This document shows positions 17,486-29,317 of a stretch of 64,000 nucleotides of DNA, one piece after another. Each line of letters begins with the position of its first letter. Position 1 is the first letter of the stretch. Origin of the DNA: Bryum argenteum (Eukaryota; Streptophyta; Bryopsida; Bryales; Bryaceae); assembly GCA_037043015.1 (NCBI GenBank), contig CM073322.1, positions 26,006,364 to 26,070,363 on the forward strand, in the 5' to 3' direction. Made by a program: the position numbers and the translations under genes. The notes under the pieces were generated by a model, which made no database searches, was not told where the DNA came from, and saw only the letters and a program-made list of their open reading frames with translations.

Positions 17486-17921
17486 TTAACCCTTAAGCGC
17501 CCACAGTGTCGTTTTTCGACATTCTGGATGTGAGGCTCCGTCTTTGGTGCACAACCCCGCTTTCATCCCATTGATTTTTCATCCGCCGTTTTTTTTTGCT
17601 CAACTCCTCGGTGGGTTTACTCTACTCCCTCCTTGGATAAATAGTAAAAACCTTGATCCTCAATTTGTGAGAGTGGACAAAAGAGATTTTTCATGAAAGT
17701 TTTGGTGGTGTGATCTTCACCCCTTTTTTGCATGGATCTTCAAATCCATACCTCCAAATGGCATGCAACTTGGTGGTCATACTAATTGCCATGCTCCAAA
17801 GAAGATCTTACGGTTGGATTTTCCATTTTCATCTTTTATTTGTTTTTACGCAGTTTTGAAAAAATCAGCATTATTACCAATTGTTAGGAGCTTTACCCCC
17901 CCTTGGGCGTTTAGGGGTTAA
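17486..17921. mobile_element. TTAA-bounded non-autonomous element, family D (piggyBac-like MITE)
   Basis: 436 bp starting TTAACCCTTAAGCGCCCA and ending with the inverted counterpart (reverse complement TTAACCCCTAAACGCCCA), that is an 18-bp terminal repeat with two mismatches including the TTAA target. There is no coding capacity. The termini match family A, but the interior (for example the palindromic GTCGTTTTTCGAC just inside the left end) is different, so this is a separate family using the same ends. Confidence 0.75.
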
Positions 17922-18742
17922 GGTGAAAAGTTGTGGGATTGATGTAGATTGATAAATATATTGATTGAATAATAATAAAATTAACGATGATGATGTGGAT
18001 GAGTGAGATGTTAGTTCTTGTTTTTGGTTTGGTATAACTTCACTATCACATGTGTGTAGCTTTTTATGGTGGGTTTCTGAGGACAGATATTAATTGGATT
18101 GATCTATATAGACAAAGTAAAGCGTGGGATGGAATATTTATAAATGAGTTGCCATATTTTCAAAATAATTGTGAACCCGCAAAACGGTTCACTTTAGCGG
18201 GAATACATTCCCCGCAAGGTTTAGCACGTAATTGTCAGGTTTTCATGGTTTAATTAGACTTTTTAGCCCATTTCATGGATTCATGGAATACCCGTGGTCT
18301 CAAATGAGGTTTTGGCACAAGCGGGCCGTTCTTGCTCTAATTTATACCAAATTAATATTTTTGATGAACGCCAATATATTAAATGGCGAGTTTTTAGTAT
18401 GTTTTAGCGACTACGTATTCCTAAGTAGGGGTCGGGTTGCCCCATCTTGCCCTTACCTTCTACAAAACCCCTCATGTGAAGTTTGGTGCCTTTATCTTGC
18501 CTAATTGGTTAGGAAAAAACTATGGATGGAAGTCTGTCCAATTGGACGGATGAAATCTGCCCAATTGGACGGATGAAGCTTTTGCTTCAACCTCCCTGGA
18601 GCAACCAGGGAGGGGGAGAGTCAAGGGAGAAGCCGTTAGGCTAGCCTTTTTTGGGGGAAGAGGGTGTGTGTTTGTGTGTGAAAGTTTTCTTAGGTTGAAC
18701 TATGCAAAATAGAGTTGGGTGGTGTAGCACAAAAAAAAAAAC
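17922..18742. other. Intergenic DNA, no gene seen
   Basis: AT-rich. Contains a short direct repeat near 18530-18570 (CCAATTGGACGGATGAA twice). No supportable gene. Confidence 0.45.
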
Positions 18743-19210
18743 TTGCAAGTAGGATGTGTGGATTCGTTGCATGTGGGTGTGAGTGTGGGTAGGTTGGAGG
18801 AGAAGATAAAAGGGTTGGAGTTTTCAATTTGGGAGTGGCTGCCGACTTTGAAGGACGAGATCTCACGATTGACGAAGAATTGGGAGGCTTGCCTTAGAGA
18901 TCTAGGAGCGTTGTCGAGTTTTCTTTCCAACAAGACCAAGCTTGCCCTCATTGGAGCAAGGACGAGGGAGAAATCGCAATTCTACCAAAGTACCCTTACT
19001 GGTGACGGCAGAGTTGGAGGGCCGACTTTGAAGGACGAGATCTCACGATTGACGAAGAATTGGGAGGCGTGCCTTAGAGATCTAGGAGCGTTGTCGAGTT
19101 TTCTTTCCAACAAGACCAAGCTTGCCCTCATTGGAGCATGGACGAGGAAGAAATCGCGATTCTACCGAAGTACCCTTACTGGTGACGGCAGAGTTGAGGG
19201 GCCGACTTGA
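18743..19210 (+). CDS. Hypothetical 155-aa repeat protein ORF (possibly not a gene)
   Basis: Open frame running through the first two units of the 180-bp tandem array. Each unit supplies about 60 residues containing LKDEISRLTKNWEACLRDLG, then LSSFLSNKTKLALIGA. The unit is Lys/Glu/Leu-rich and could form helices. I do not recognise the family. Copies 1 and 2 are nearly identical. The third unit is out of frame through a 1-bp deletion and also carries a stop, so the frame closes right after copy 2. Either a short repeat protein or the remnant of a longer one. No promoter or introns can be argued. Confidence 0.3.
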   Translation: MQVGCVDSLHVGVSVGRLEEKIKGLEFSIWEWLPTLKDEISRLTKNWEACLRDLGALSSFLSNKTKLALIGARTREKSQFYQSTLTGDGRVGGPTLKDEISRLTKNWEACLRDLGALSSFLSNKTKLALIGAWTRKKSRFYRSTLTGDGRVEGPT

Positions 19211-19558
19211 AGGACGAGATCTCACGATTGACGAAGAATTGGGAGGCGTGCCTTAGAGATCTAGGAGCGTAGTCGAGTTTTCTTTCCAACAAGACCAAGC
19301 TTGCCCTCATTGGAGCAAGGACGAGGGAGAAATCGCGATTCTACCAAAGTACCCTTACTGGTGACAGCAGAGTTGAAGGGTCGGCTTTGAAGGATGAGAT
19401 CTCACGATTGGAAAGGAATTGGGGGGCTTGCCTTAGAGATCTAGGAGCATTGTCGAGTTTTCTTTCTAACGGGATCAAGCTCGCCCCCATTGGAGCAAGG
19501 ACGAGGGAGAAATCGTCGTTCTACCGAAGGGACCTTACTGGTGGCGGCAGATTGAGGG
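18841..19558 (+). repeat. 180-bp tandem repeat, four copies, coding-like
   Basis: Units at 18841-19020, 19021-19200, 19201-19379 and 19380-19558, with period 180 (179 in copies 3 and 4). Each begins near GCCGACTTTGAAGGACGAG and ends near GGTGACGGCAGAGTTG. Copy 3 lacks one T (GCCGACTTGAAGG) and has a TTG-to-TAG change. Copy 4 is the most diverged. Copies 1 and 2 differ at only a few positions, so the array grew recently. The period is a multiple of three and, in copies 1 and 2, free of stops. Confidence 0.95.
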
Positions 19559-20366
19559 AAGCCCCATTTCATCCTCCTTTGATGTGATTGTGACACTCTT
19601 GAGTAGCTAGATTGTGTGTGCAACGACCCTAGTGGGGTTAGATGCATGAATGCTTTGGAAAATGGCAATTTGTTGCCCAAAAACATGTTTGGGTTGCAGC
19701 TTGATTTGGTGATGTTGTGTTATAGTTTCATGTATGAATGTGTGTTTTCTTGCTCGTGTATGCTGGTTTGATTGTCTTGTGTCACGATTTGAATTCGTGT
19801 GAGGGAACCGCCGCGAAAGCCCGCTAAAAATTCTCCAATTAACCCTAAAATTGTGTAGTGGTGGAGAATTGCGTATACAGTTGATTGTTAAGACTCATAT
19901 GTTGATTGGGTCTTAGGCTTGAGGTAGAAGGTGCTTTGATGTGATTTGCAACCCCTTTTCAGCCCTAAATTGTGTGCTGGACCTCTTAGTCCATATGTGT
20001 TTTAGAGGCCTTAAGTGTTCCTTTTGGTCATTTTGTGCCCATAATTGAGCCCTAGGCCCTGGGTGGTCAAATGAGGGTTATTTGAACCTCCTAGGGAGGC
20101 TTGGCGGACTCAATTCATCTTTGGAGCTACTTGTTTTGCATTAAATGGAGACTTGAGTGAATGGTTGTGTCTCCTTGTGAATCCAAACTAGAAATTGCAT
20201 GTATGTATGAAGTTTGGTGTCCATTGCTTGGAAGGTCGTTTTACTTGCACCCGCCCCCATGGCCAAACTTGTGGCTTAAAAACCGGGTCACCGGGATTTA
20301 GGCTCACAATAATGATTGTAAACTAAAAATGGAAAAGGATAGGGGTTGATCAATGAACTCATCACT
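19559..20366. other. Intergenic DNA, possible retroelement remnant
   Basis: No gene seen. A GC-richer stretch near 19785-19850 (TGTCACGATTTGAATTCGTG, then CGCGAAAGCCCGC) looks like LTR-type sequence, but no paired LTR, primer-binding site or polypurine tract was found. Confidence 0.3.
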
Positions 20367-21323
20367 TTAACCCCTAAATGGTTTGACTCATAGGTAGCAA
20401 AAAGAACACATTTCCAAAAAGATGTCATAAATGGAAATGAAGATAATTATTCGGATCTGGACTATACATCATCAGGGTCAAATTTTGAGTCATGTGGCCT
20501 AATAGATTGCAAGATCATAAGGTATTGGTACTCAAAAAATATCACGAAATCTCATTGTTTTCAATTTGAAGTGAAAATGCTACTAGTATACTTATTGCAA
20601 TAAAAAAGTCACCAACTACAAAGATGTTAACCTTCATCTCAATAACACCCCTAAACCCAAAAAAATCCATGTCAAAAATTTCTTTGTACAAATATAATGT
20701 TGCAATGGTGAAAATTGTCAAAACTTTTTCAAAGGAAAAACAGGTCAAAACTCAACCCTTTGCACTCAAATCTATGCCTTATCTTCAATACATCCTCGAT
20801 TTTGTCAAGGTTTGTGCCACTAAAACTAGGCTCTGATTGGAATCTATCCCAAAAAACAAAGTCAAAATCCAACGGTTGAGGAAGAAGATATAGCTTCTCA
20901 TAAGTAATCCATTTCTTCACTTTTTTTAAAGATAGAATCATTGTTACAAATCCAATACCAAAAATATTCTAATGAAGGATCTTCCTACTAAAAATTTGTT
21001 AGTCTTCAACTTAAAATCATAACTATATAGAAAAATTCCATAAAAATGTCTTTTTGATTTCCCATGATTGCCTGACAATTGTAAATTATGGCCCATGTTT
21101 GAAAACTCAAATACAAGAGCTCCCTTCACTTAAATGCATTTCATTTTTGCATACATCATTGCACGGGTTTGCAAATTCTACTACACAAACTAGATCTGAT
21201 TTGGGACCCAACCCAAGTGATTTTATCCAATATAGAACTCCAGATGGAGAAGTTGTGGCTCTTAAAAGTTGTTGGAGTCATCCAAGATGTTGTTTTTCAA
21301 TATTTGGCCCGGTTAAGGGTTAA
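20367..21323 (+). mobile_element. TTAA-bounded non-autonomous element, family B (957 bp)
   Basis: Starts TTAACCCCTAAATGG and ends CCGGTTAAGGGTTAA. The interior recurs in pieces elsewhere: the right half at about 28690-29255 (same orientation, same CCTGGTTAAGGGTT end), inverted middle parts at about 29930-30370, 32260-32600 and 38930-39240, and the left part at about 33615-33990. No transposase frame longer than about 90 codons. The multi-copy nature and TTAA ends support a piggyBac-like non-autonomous family. Confidence 0.65.
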
Positions 21324-22611
21324 CCAAGAAAAGCCAAAGCTCCCAACTTATATCTATATTTTGTCACTTGAGTAGATCAATATTGAAGATTTGGAGTATA
21401 TTATGTTCCAAGTATGCATGTATGAGAATATTCCACATTCACAAATGAACCACTTTATCTCCTGAAAAGTAGGAAGTCCAAAATGGGAAGTTTGGACTTT
21501 GGTCAACCGTCACTTACTACATATACATAGTATGGAGTTGAACTTTGTGAGGCTCATAGAGTTTTTCCATATCTTTCCAACAAGACCATTCATGCTTCAA
21601 CCTTGGAAAATATTCACCCTCCAACATTATTCGGGTATGCTGAAATTTGCTCAAAACTGCTGGATATCCTCATACATTTTCAAAATTTGCCCAAAATCAA
21701 TCAAAGCGTAGAAACTTTGAAAATTCATAAGAAATTGAGAAGTGGTCTCAAAACCGGCATAAGGAAGACAATCACCCCGGAAGCAGATTTGCAAGCATAA
21801 CGAAGGAAACTTTCAAAACCTGGACAAGTTTGAATGATTGAGAATTTTTATGATGATCTAATAAATAAAGGCTGTCGCATCTGCCTCCCCCAGGTATATT
21901 GGTGTTGCAGGTTGTCTGCCATGAATTATGGAGCAAGTGTTCAATAATTCACTTTTTGGAAGTTCACACCAAGAAAAACCGTTACAAGATCTCTCATTTG
22001 GTCCTTCAAGCTATAAAGTTTCAACATTCCTATGCTGACAATCGGGTTCCTTACGTGTGAATTGGTTCAAATAATATAGTAGAGTGGTCTAAATTGGAGC
22101 AGGTCTCATAATGGAGCTTTAGTAATCTTCACTCACATGTACATAATGGTTTCTTCATATTATAATACCTTGTATTCACTACAAATATTATAGGGTGTCC
22201 ATTCAGGGCACTATCTTCGAAACACTTGCGTTCCCACCTACCCAAAGAGAGTCCAAAAATGATGATTTCACTTGCTCTATCTTTCCACTAAGTTTCTTCA
22301 TGCACGAAAATATCTTGGAGGGGTATCATCCGTTTAGATTTCCTCTTCTGAATATTATTGAGCTATTATTGAGCACCTTATTATACATGTGAATTGCATT
22401 GTGGCACTCCAAATGTGAAGCCGATTGATAGGGTCCCCACAGTTATCCATACAAGGCATGAGAAGTTTTGCGAAGTTTGATGGACATTACGAGTTGGTTA
22501 GATCTATTTATCATGGCAAGGAGACAAAGAGATGAAAGAAAGACATCATGTAAGAATAAAGAACAAGATAATAGGAGACAAGGAACAAGGGAATGGGGGA
22601 ACGATGAACAA
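21324..22611. other. Intergenic DNA, no gene seen
   Basis: AT-rich. The segment around 21545-21720 (TTTCCATATCTTTCCAACAAGACC and following) is related to the duplicated units at about 37060 and 37910, so it is part of a dispersed repeat. No supportable gene. Confidence 0.45.
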
Positions 22612-22697
22612 GGGAACAAGAACTAGGGACATGGATGAACAAGGGAACAAGAACTAGGGACATGGATGAAAAAGGGAACAAGAACTAGGGGCATGGG
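22612..22697. repeat. Minisatellite, 31-bp period
   Basis: GGGAACAAGAACTAGGGACA plus TGGATGAACAA repeats with starts at 22612, 22643 and 22674. The third copy is partial. It lies in a purine-rich tract extending from about 22550 to 22800. Confidence 0.85.
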
Positions 22698-23316
22698 AAA
22701 AGAGAACGAAGACGAGGACTGGAGAATGAAGGAATGGGAGATTAGGGGAGTATAGGAACATGAAATTAGGAAAACTGGAGAGTGGGAAATGAGGGGCAAG
22801 AAATTGGAAACAAGGACCCAATGACACAAAATAAAACATTATGTTCCAAAATTAAAACTAACTGTATGCTCTCGACATCTTCGACATTGCATAGAGGTAA
22901 TATTACAAAAGTGTCACATTTCACAAGAATGAGGGGATGCATATGTACGTGCATCTATGCAGTATGCATAGGGCCTTGCTCGTTTTATAACAATGTCACT
23001 TGTCAATCATTTATAATATCACCCTTCCTTTCTCTCTAATATAACCCCTATACAATGTCACCCACCAACCCTATCATCGTGCTTCACTTGGTGGTACCAT
23101 CACATGACCTCAAGATGCTACAAGATGAACCTCTACTTCATTACCAAGATGATATTGTTCCAAATTTAAAACTACTGTAAGAGTGATATAGGCCATATCT
23201 ACAACACAAATTGTTATACATTCACAAAACATATATCCTCAAAAGTGTGTTATTTCTACAAAAAATAATCTTTACAACTTTCTAACCACCTCTTTTTGAT
23301 GCTTTACACCAAGCGC
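22698..23316. other. 3' flank of the CCD gene, no gene seen
   Basis: Purine-rich then AT-rich DNA downstream of the minus-strand dioxygenase gene. Open frames here arise from the purine/pyrimidine strand bias. The 3' untranslated region of the CCD gene probably starts just below 23317. Confidence 0.45.
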
Positions 23317-26300
23317 TCAAACTGCACTTTGCATTCTTAGTTCCTCCTGCACATACCATTCAACAAATTAGTGCACAATTTATATCTTCTATCGAATAAC
23401 AAAGAAGAAAATGGGAAGAAAATAAAAAGGGTTGTTCTCACCTCCGACAAGAATATTGAATGAAATCCATAAGGCACCCTTTTTGGCAATTTCACAACTG
23501 CAACCGGATTTGCTGCCATAGTCTTGGCATCGATAATCACAGCCTCAGAGGTCCTGCAAAAACAAGTGAAAACAGACAAGAGTTAGTCAAAATTTAAAGT
23601 TAGTCAATATAGTTGTTGAGTAATGTATATGAAGTGTATTAGGAAGCTGCAATTATTATTTTTAGAATCAGTCAAAAGTCTTAAAACTGCTCATGACTTT
23701 GTTTTCTTTAGAGAAAATGACCTACTATGAAAGATTTCCAAAGATATGCAACACATGAGTGGTGGCAAGGATGTTACAACAACACTACTTAATAGAAAGG
23801 TGCGTAGTCTCCTCCAATATTTCCACTAAGAACATCTCATTTCACCAAGCGCAATGGAAATCTCGATGGAATGAGTCATTCAACTTTGGTATGTATACCA
23901 CACTTCTCCACTTCAGGCCATATTCGTTAAATCGACACAATATGAGGCTCTTGCTACTTTGTGCACATAACGTTTAGTTGTGTTTGGCCTTCACTTCTTT
24001 TGTGCTTGCAACAATTCCAAGCTAAAATGAGACTTGCAAAAGTGTCGATTTAACAAATATGGAAGATGAGGTTAGGGAGTTTTTGAATTACCCATTGTTC
24101 TCATCGTGCACAAGGGTGATCAAGTAGCCATCATCTTCCGCTATATCCGCTTCAGTGGTGGACCGAGGCACAAAGATAGCTTCAAGTCCAAAGCGACCCG
24201 GTCCATGAACAAACAATCCTTCAACATTACCTCCAACACCTGATTTGCCTAATCCGAATGCAGGCTCTCGTTGCAGATTATACTTCACAACAGCATAACC
24301 TTTTTTGCTTTCGTCAAATACACATGCATATGAGTAGGTATGTTTCCTGCACATCCACTCCACACCCACCTATAAATAATCATAGCAATGAATGAGTATA
24401 AACAATGTCATAGTGACCATGAGTTGACGTACCTTCCCACATACTTGTGGTTGTAAGTTGGAAAATCGACGATCAAGTCACCCAATCTCTTCTGTTTCGC
24501 CTCACCAGTCTTGAGGTTCAATCGAAACTCATACCTTCATCATCAACAATCACCCACGTTTGTTTATACTTTTGGTATTGTTGATACTGAAGAAGTGTTG
24601 AAAGCCTGCTTTGTTGTTTCCACATGAGCCGAATGATTACTTACAAGTTGATTTCAGTCTGTGGCAAGTCGTCGAGGAAAAAAGAAAGATCTCCATCGAT
24701 AAGTCGACATGCATAAAGCACAACTTCGTCGCCCTCCTCCCACGAACCAGCTGAAACCGACCTCCACAACAATTGAATGGAACTTGCAATATTTTAAAGA
24801 AAGTGGGAGTGTTTACAAAATCAATTATGAGCACCCAGTTCCTCAAAACACGCACGAAAGTGGTGTGTACACAAACAACCATTTCCTCAAATCAAAGAAT
24901 TTGATTGCATGAAACATGGAAAGTGGGTTCAAAAAGACTAACCAGTATGATAAATGTAGCAAGTAGGAATGGTGAACCATTTCATCTCAGATTCGTTTTT
25001 AGAGTATCGAGGAAGTACTCCAAGTCGTGATTCCTTCTTCGGATCATAAGCTATTGCCAGATTTCCTTTCATCATGCCCTGCAACCAACAACGACAACAA
25101 CAACAACAACGAAGAAAACCATGAGCAGCGATTAGAGAAATTTTCGAAAGGCGATACTGCTCAAACAATTGTAAGACAAGGGTTTAGGTCATTGTGTACC
25201 AATCATAAAGAAGAGTTTTTTCAAGTAGTGAGTAGTGGATCACTTACTTACCTGTGGGTCTAAGACCAGAGGCAAGTCCAGGAAAATAGCGTAGTTTTCG
25301 GTGATGGTGAAGTCGTGCATGAGCACACCCTTGGGAAGAGTGATCACGGTGGCTTCCGACATCACTCCCGATTTCGATACCACATGGTAGTGAACGTGTG
25401 GTGAGTCTAAAGCGTAGCCGTATGTGAACATCTCGCCTGCAATGCCCCACATTCTCCTTGTTACGAAGTTCAAATCTCGCAAATGATGTCTCAATACCTC
25501 AAAGACTGGCTCAGTACATGCAACAAGTGTAGCAAAGATCGGGGTGTCACTTAGACCACTGATCTCATATTGAAATGAAGCAGATTAAGCTTGCTATGGA
25601 TATCCAGGGAGATGGGGTAAGTACCGGTGACAGGATCTGTTTTGGGGTGAGCAGTCATGGCAGGGCCAAGTCGACCTTCGTAAGACTCACGTCCTGTTGT
25701 CTCCAGATCGCCATCTTCCAACACCTTTATGATATCTGTCAAACCATTGTGTTTTTAGAAGTGTTTTCATGAAGACAAACTTTAGCTATGATGGATTTAA
25801 ACTTACATGGTTTGTCGCCTTCATTGAGAGCCATCAACTGGTTGTTATGGAACACCAACGAGGTATTTCCTGCACGGACGAACATCAGTCAGTCAATCGA
25901 AGTGTAATCGATCGAGCAGTGTCGGTAGAGATTGTTCAAGCAACCTGTGTGTTGGCCGTTCGAAACATCGAGCACGCCTAACTTGATTCGTAGATTCTCA
26001 AGCATGATGTAGAATAGCCCTTGCACTCCCCTCAAGCTCCCAATCTGCACAATGATTTAACCTTTACATCATAATCGGTGATAAACTGCAATTCAAGTTC
26101 TTCGATTTCAACCGGATTGCGAGCAATTCGGAAACTCCAAAAAGTTCAGGATCATCCTACATCGATTTTTGGTTCATACTTATTGTTTTCTAGGTTAAGA
26201 AACCTTGAGATTTAAAACGAGGCTTCCGGTTTTATTGCTTGAGATGTAATAGAAAGAGATTTGATGGGTTACCGTGGAAAACTTGGGTCCGCCAAGTCTT

Positions 26301-27848
26301 CGTTCCTGGAGCAATCGGCTGGTGCGCACGAACCGAGCCACATATGTTGCTTTTCCATCTTTCATTTTCAATCCGTGCAGCATCCTGGAATCGCACAGAA
26401 CATCTCTTTTACTATTTAGATCCTCCGAGTACAAATAGATACTATTCCATACAAAAAAGACATCATCAATATTCTACTTTACACTAGATCCTCACTCGTA
26501 TACCGCGTACAAGTGATACTTTTCCCATATAAAAAGACTCCTGGCAGACTCATCACCACTATGCTATTTTACATCTCAAAGATTCCCATTTTCCCAAAGA
26601 GTGACAGAGCTCAGTAGAAAGATGCACGTACCCATCGCCATCGAACCTGCCAAGATCCACACACACAAAACTTTCCGTGTCAATTACTTTTGAGATATCA
26701 TGCACATGTTACACGCTCAAACTATGTCTGTTCACATTTGACAGTCGACCCAGTTCCGCGAATAACCATCTCTATTAAGACAATTCTATTAGAACACATC
26801 TGGATCACAACGTACTATATCGGAGAGAATTCAAGCGATTTGTACTCAAACGATTCCAGTGAGACTGTTGAATCATCAAGCGTGAGACGGTTTCAAGGGA
26901 TCTTACCAGTGGAGTGCAGAGACAGGTGGGATGAATTGTGGATTCGTACCAACTCGCACAAACTCTCCATTCATACAGTCCTGTTAGCATGAACAAGTCA
27001 TTAATCTCTATACATGGTGATTGAACAACTACAAGAATCAATGTGAACTGCAAACAAGGTCCACTTGACCATCCAATAACAAGGGGTTTCCAACAATGTA
27101 ACCTAATTTCAGATCTAGATGCCACTCAGTGAAGCAATACCGTCAAGACCTAACGAGAAAAAGCATATCACCACTTACCAATTCCATGACCTCTCTTTAG
27201 AAAAATAATAACCTAGCATTTCTAATGTGGGAAACTTAATATTTTTCAGAACTTATTAAAAGCATCATCCAACTAGCAAACAATCTTATGTTCCAACCTA
27301 AAATGCCTAAAACCTAGACCCAGAAAAGAAAAACCGAACTACTGCATGTTTTAATCATCAAGAACAATCTCGAATAGGAACCTAATTCAAAGCAACAACA
27401 AAAAAAATCAACGCAGAAAAATTGGTCGATCCGGCTCGTTGACTTTGATATTGATAGCAGGAACAGGAGAATCTCTGCTACTATAAAATTACTATCAATT
27501 GCTATCAAAAAGGAGTTCGAAAATCGAAACAATTGCACAATCAAGAGACAATTTGCAATACAAAGATTGTGAGCTTACGGGAATGGTGCCGATCACAGGG
27601 AGGTCGGAAGCAGGAGCCATCTCCGTGGTGGGAGCATAATTGCCCTCGTACCAAGGCAGCTTCTTTTTGTGTCCATAGTCATCAAACGCCCAGACAATCG
27701 CTTTCTCAATGGAATCGCACACAGACGCTGCGAGTGTGGTCGGGAACTTGAGCTCCTTGGGCGCAATTTTGGGTGACCACCGCTCTGTATGCTCTGTTCT
27801 CGCCGCAGTCATCCTCACATTCACTGACAGAGGAGTAGCAAGCGCCAT
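23317..27848 (-). CDS. CCD1: Carotenoid cleavage dioxygenase, CCD1-like
   Basis: Non-haem iron dioxygenase that cleaves carotenoids to apocarotenoids. CCD1 enzymes are cytosolic and typically attack the 9,10(9',10') bonds. Exons in coding order: 27848-27579, 26980-26907, 26646-26632, 26384-26273, 26044-25945, 25869-25807, 25735-25625, 25436-25252, 25078-24943, 24750-24645, 24534-24433, 24346-24092, 23553-23442, 23346-23317. They total 1671 nt (556 aa plus stop), close to the usual ~540. The four iron-ligand histidines are visible: TAHPK (H241), LMHDF (H289), YIYHTAG (H354) and PYGFHS (H541). Other family blocks: [74 protein letters not shown]. No transit peptide is obvious, and the C-terminus ends [10 protein letters not shown]. 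Start: the Met at 27848 has a strong AGATGGCG context. An in-frame Met 40 codons upstream (27968) is the alternative. Exon 3 is a 15-nt microexon. The acceptor at 24534 (AAG) is the weakest site. Confidence 0.95.
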
Positions 27849-28222
27849 CTCTACAACTTTGCTACTACCTTGCTTTGATATTAGTTTGCAACAGCCATTT
27901 GTGGGTGATTGCTTCGATGGGTATATGGCAAAAGAGCGGCGTGCTGGGTAAGCATATGATGTGCACATTCTTCATTCGTGGATTTGAAGGAACGGTCGGT
28001 CGATCGAATTCTCTGACGTAAGAGTCAGCTCCTGGTATCTAGAGTGCAGCCTCTACAGGAAAAAGGCTATCATACTTGGGTTGCGTAGAATAGGCCACGC
28101 ACACAACTCCAGGGTTGTTGCTTTTCTTTAGATTTGTTTCTATGTACTTGGAGGTTTTATTCTCATGTTAGTTACACGTACTGTCTTGTACATGCAAACA
28201 TTATATGCGTGATTGTTGAATA
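27849..28222. promoter_or_regulatory. Upstream region of the CCD gene
   Basis: Probable 5' leader and promoter of the minus-strand dioxygenase. The reading frame stays open upstream to 27968. No TATA box can be assigned with confidence. Confidence 0.35.
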
Positions 28223-28388
28223 CAGTGATATCTGGATAAGATCAACCTCGTTAAAATCAACGTTTAGTTAAGAACGTTGTACCTGTCCCTTTATTATGCA
28301 AAGAGGCATTGTTTCGTTATGGTCAACGCTTGGATGAGATCAATGTTTTTGTATGTCCGAAAACGTTTATCTAATCCAAGCAGCACTG
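28223..28388. mobile_element. 166-bp pogo-like MITE, TA target duplication
   Basis: The left end CAGTGATATCTGGATAAGAT and the right end (reverse complement CAGTGCTGCTTGGATTAGAT) form an imperfect inverted terminal repeat, flanked on both sides by TA (28221-28222, 28389-28390). The CAGT start and TA duplication fit pogo/Tigger-type elements. Subterminal inverted motifs (AAGATCAACCTCG, TGAGATCAATG) recur inside. No coding capacity. Confidence 0.7.
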
Positions 28389-28689
28389 TAACACTTGTTT
28401 CATTGTGAGTTTTGAATATTTAAAAGTAATGGTTGGGTCAACCTTTATTCTTGAACGATGTACACTTTGAGGCCTCATACAATACAACGTCATCTAACGG
28501 TTTTCCATCCAAATAAGAAGATTCTTGAGATGGTTACCAACAACATATTGTGCATTCAAACTATGTGTTGCAAATGATAAATTGTGTATTGGTTTCTTAA
28601 GAGCCCGAATAGACTTGAAAGTCATGCAAATGTCGATTTGAAATCTTAGGTTTTCTTTGCACAAATAATGACCTTACAATAGTGAAAAT

Positions 28690-29255
28690 TGCCCAAAAAT
28701 TACAGAGGGAATTATTTTAAAACTCCACCCATTGCGCTCAAATCCATGCCTTATCTTTAATATATCTTCGATGTTGTCAAGGTTTCTACCACTAAAAATA
28801 GACTCTAATTAGAATCCATCCCAAAAAATAAAGTCAACTCCAACGGTGGATGAAGAAGATATAACTCCTCAAAAATCATCGATTTATTCACTTTCTTTCA
28901 AAATATAAACATTGTTGCAACTCCAATACCAAATATATTTGGATCTAAACTCTTCCTACTAGAAAGTTGTTACCCTTCATCTTAAGATCAGGATTATGAA
29001 AAAAAAAAATTATGGAAACATCTATTTGATTTCACATAATTGCCTTCCAATCATGGCAAAGCTTGCCTCATGTTTGAAAACTCAAATACAAGAACTGCCT
29101 TCACTAAAATGCATGCCATTTATCCACACTTCATTGTATGGGTCAGAAATTTTTATGCAATCCAAGTGATTTCATACAAACAAACTCCACATGAAGAAGT
29201 TATGGATGGAGCAGTCATCCATAACGTCGATTTCGACATCCGGCCTGGTTAAGGG
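28690..29255 (+). mobile_element. Family B TTAA element, left-truncated copy
   Basis: Similar to the right half of 20367-21323, including CTCAAATCCATGCCTTATCT, CAAAGTCAAC(T)CCAACGGT(T/G)G and the end CCGGCCTGGTTAAGGGTT. The left terminus is missing or unrecognisable. Confidence 0.6.
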
Positions 29256-29317
29256 TTGAGATCAATTAGAAAACACTAGGTAATCGATATTGTATCCTTT
29301 TTATCTCCTTTTTCTTG

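Noticed and set aside
19559..20366. Possible LTR retrotransposon long terminal repeat
   Set aside because: No second LTR, target duplication, primer-binding site, gag or pol sequence could be found.
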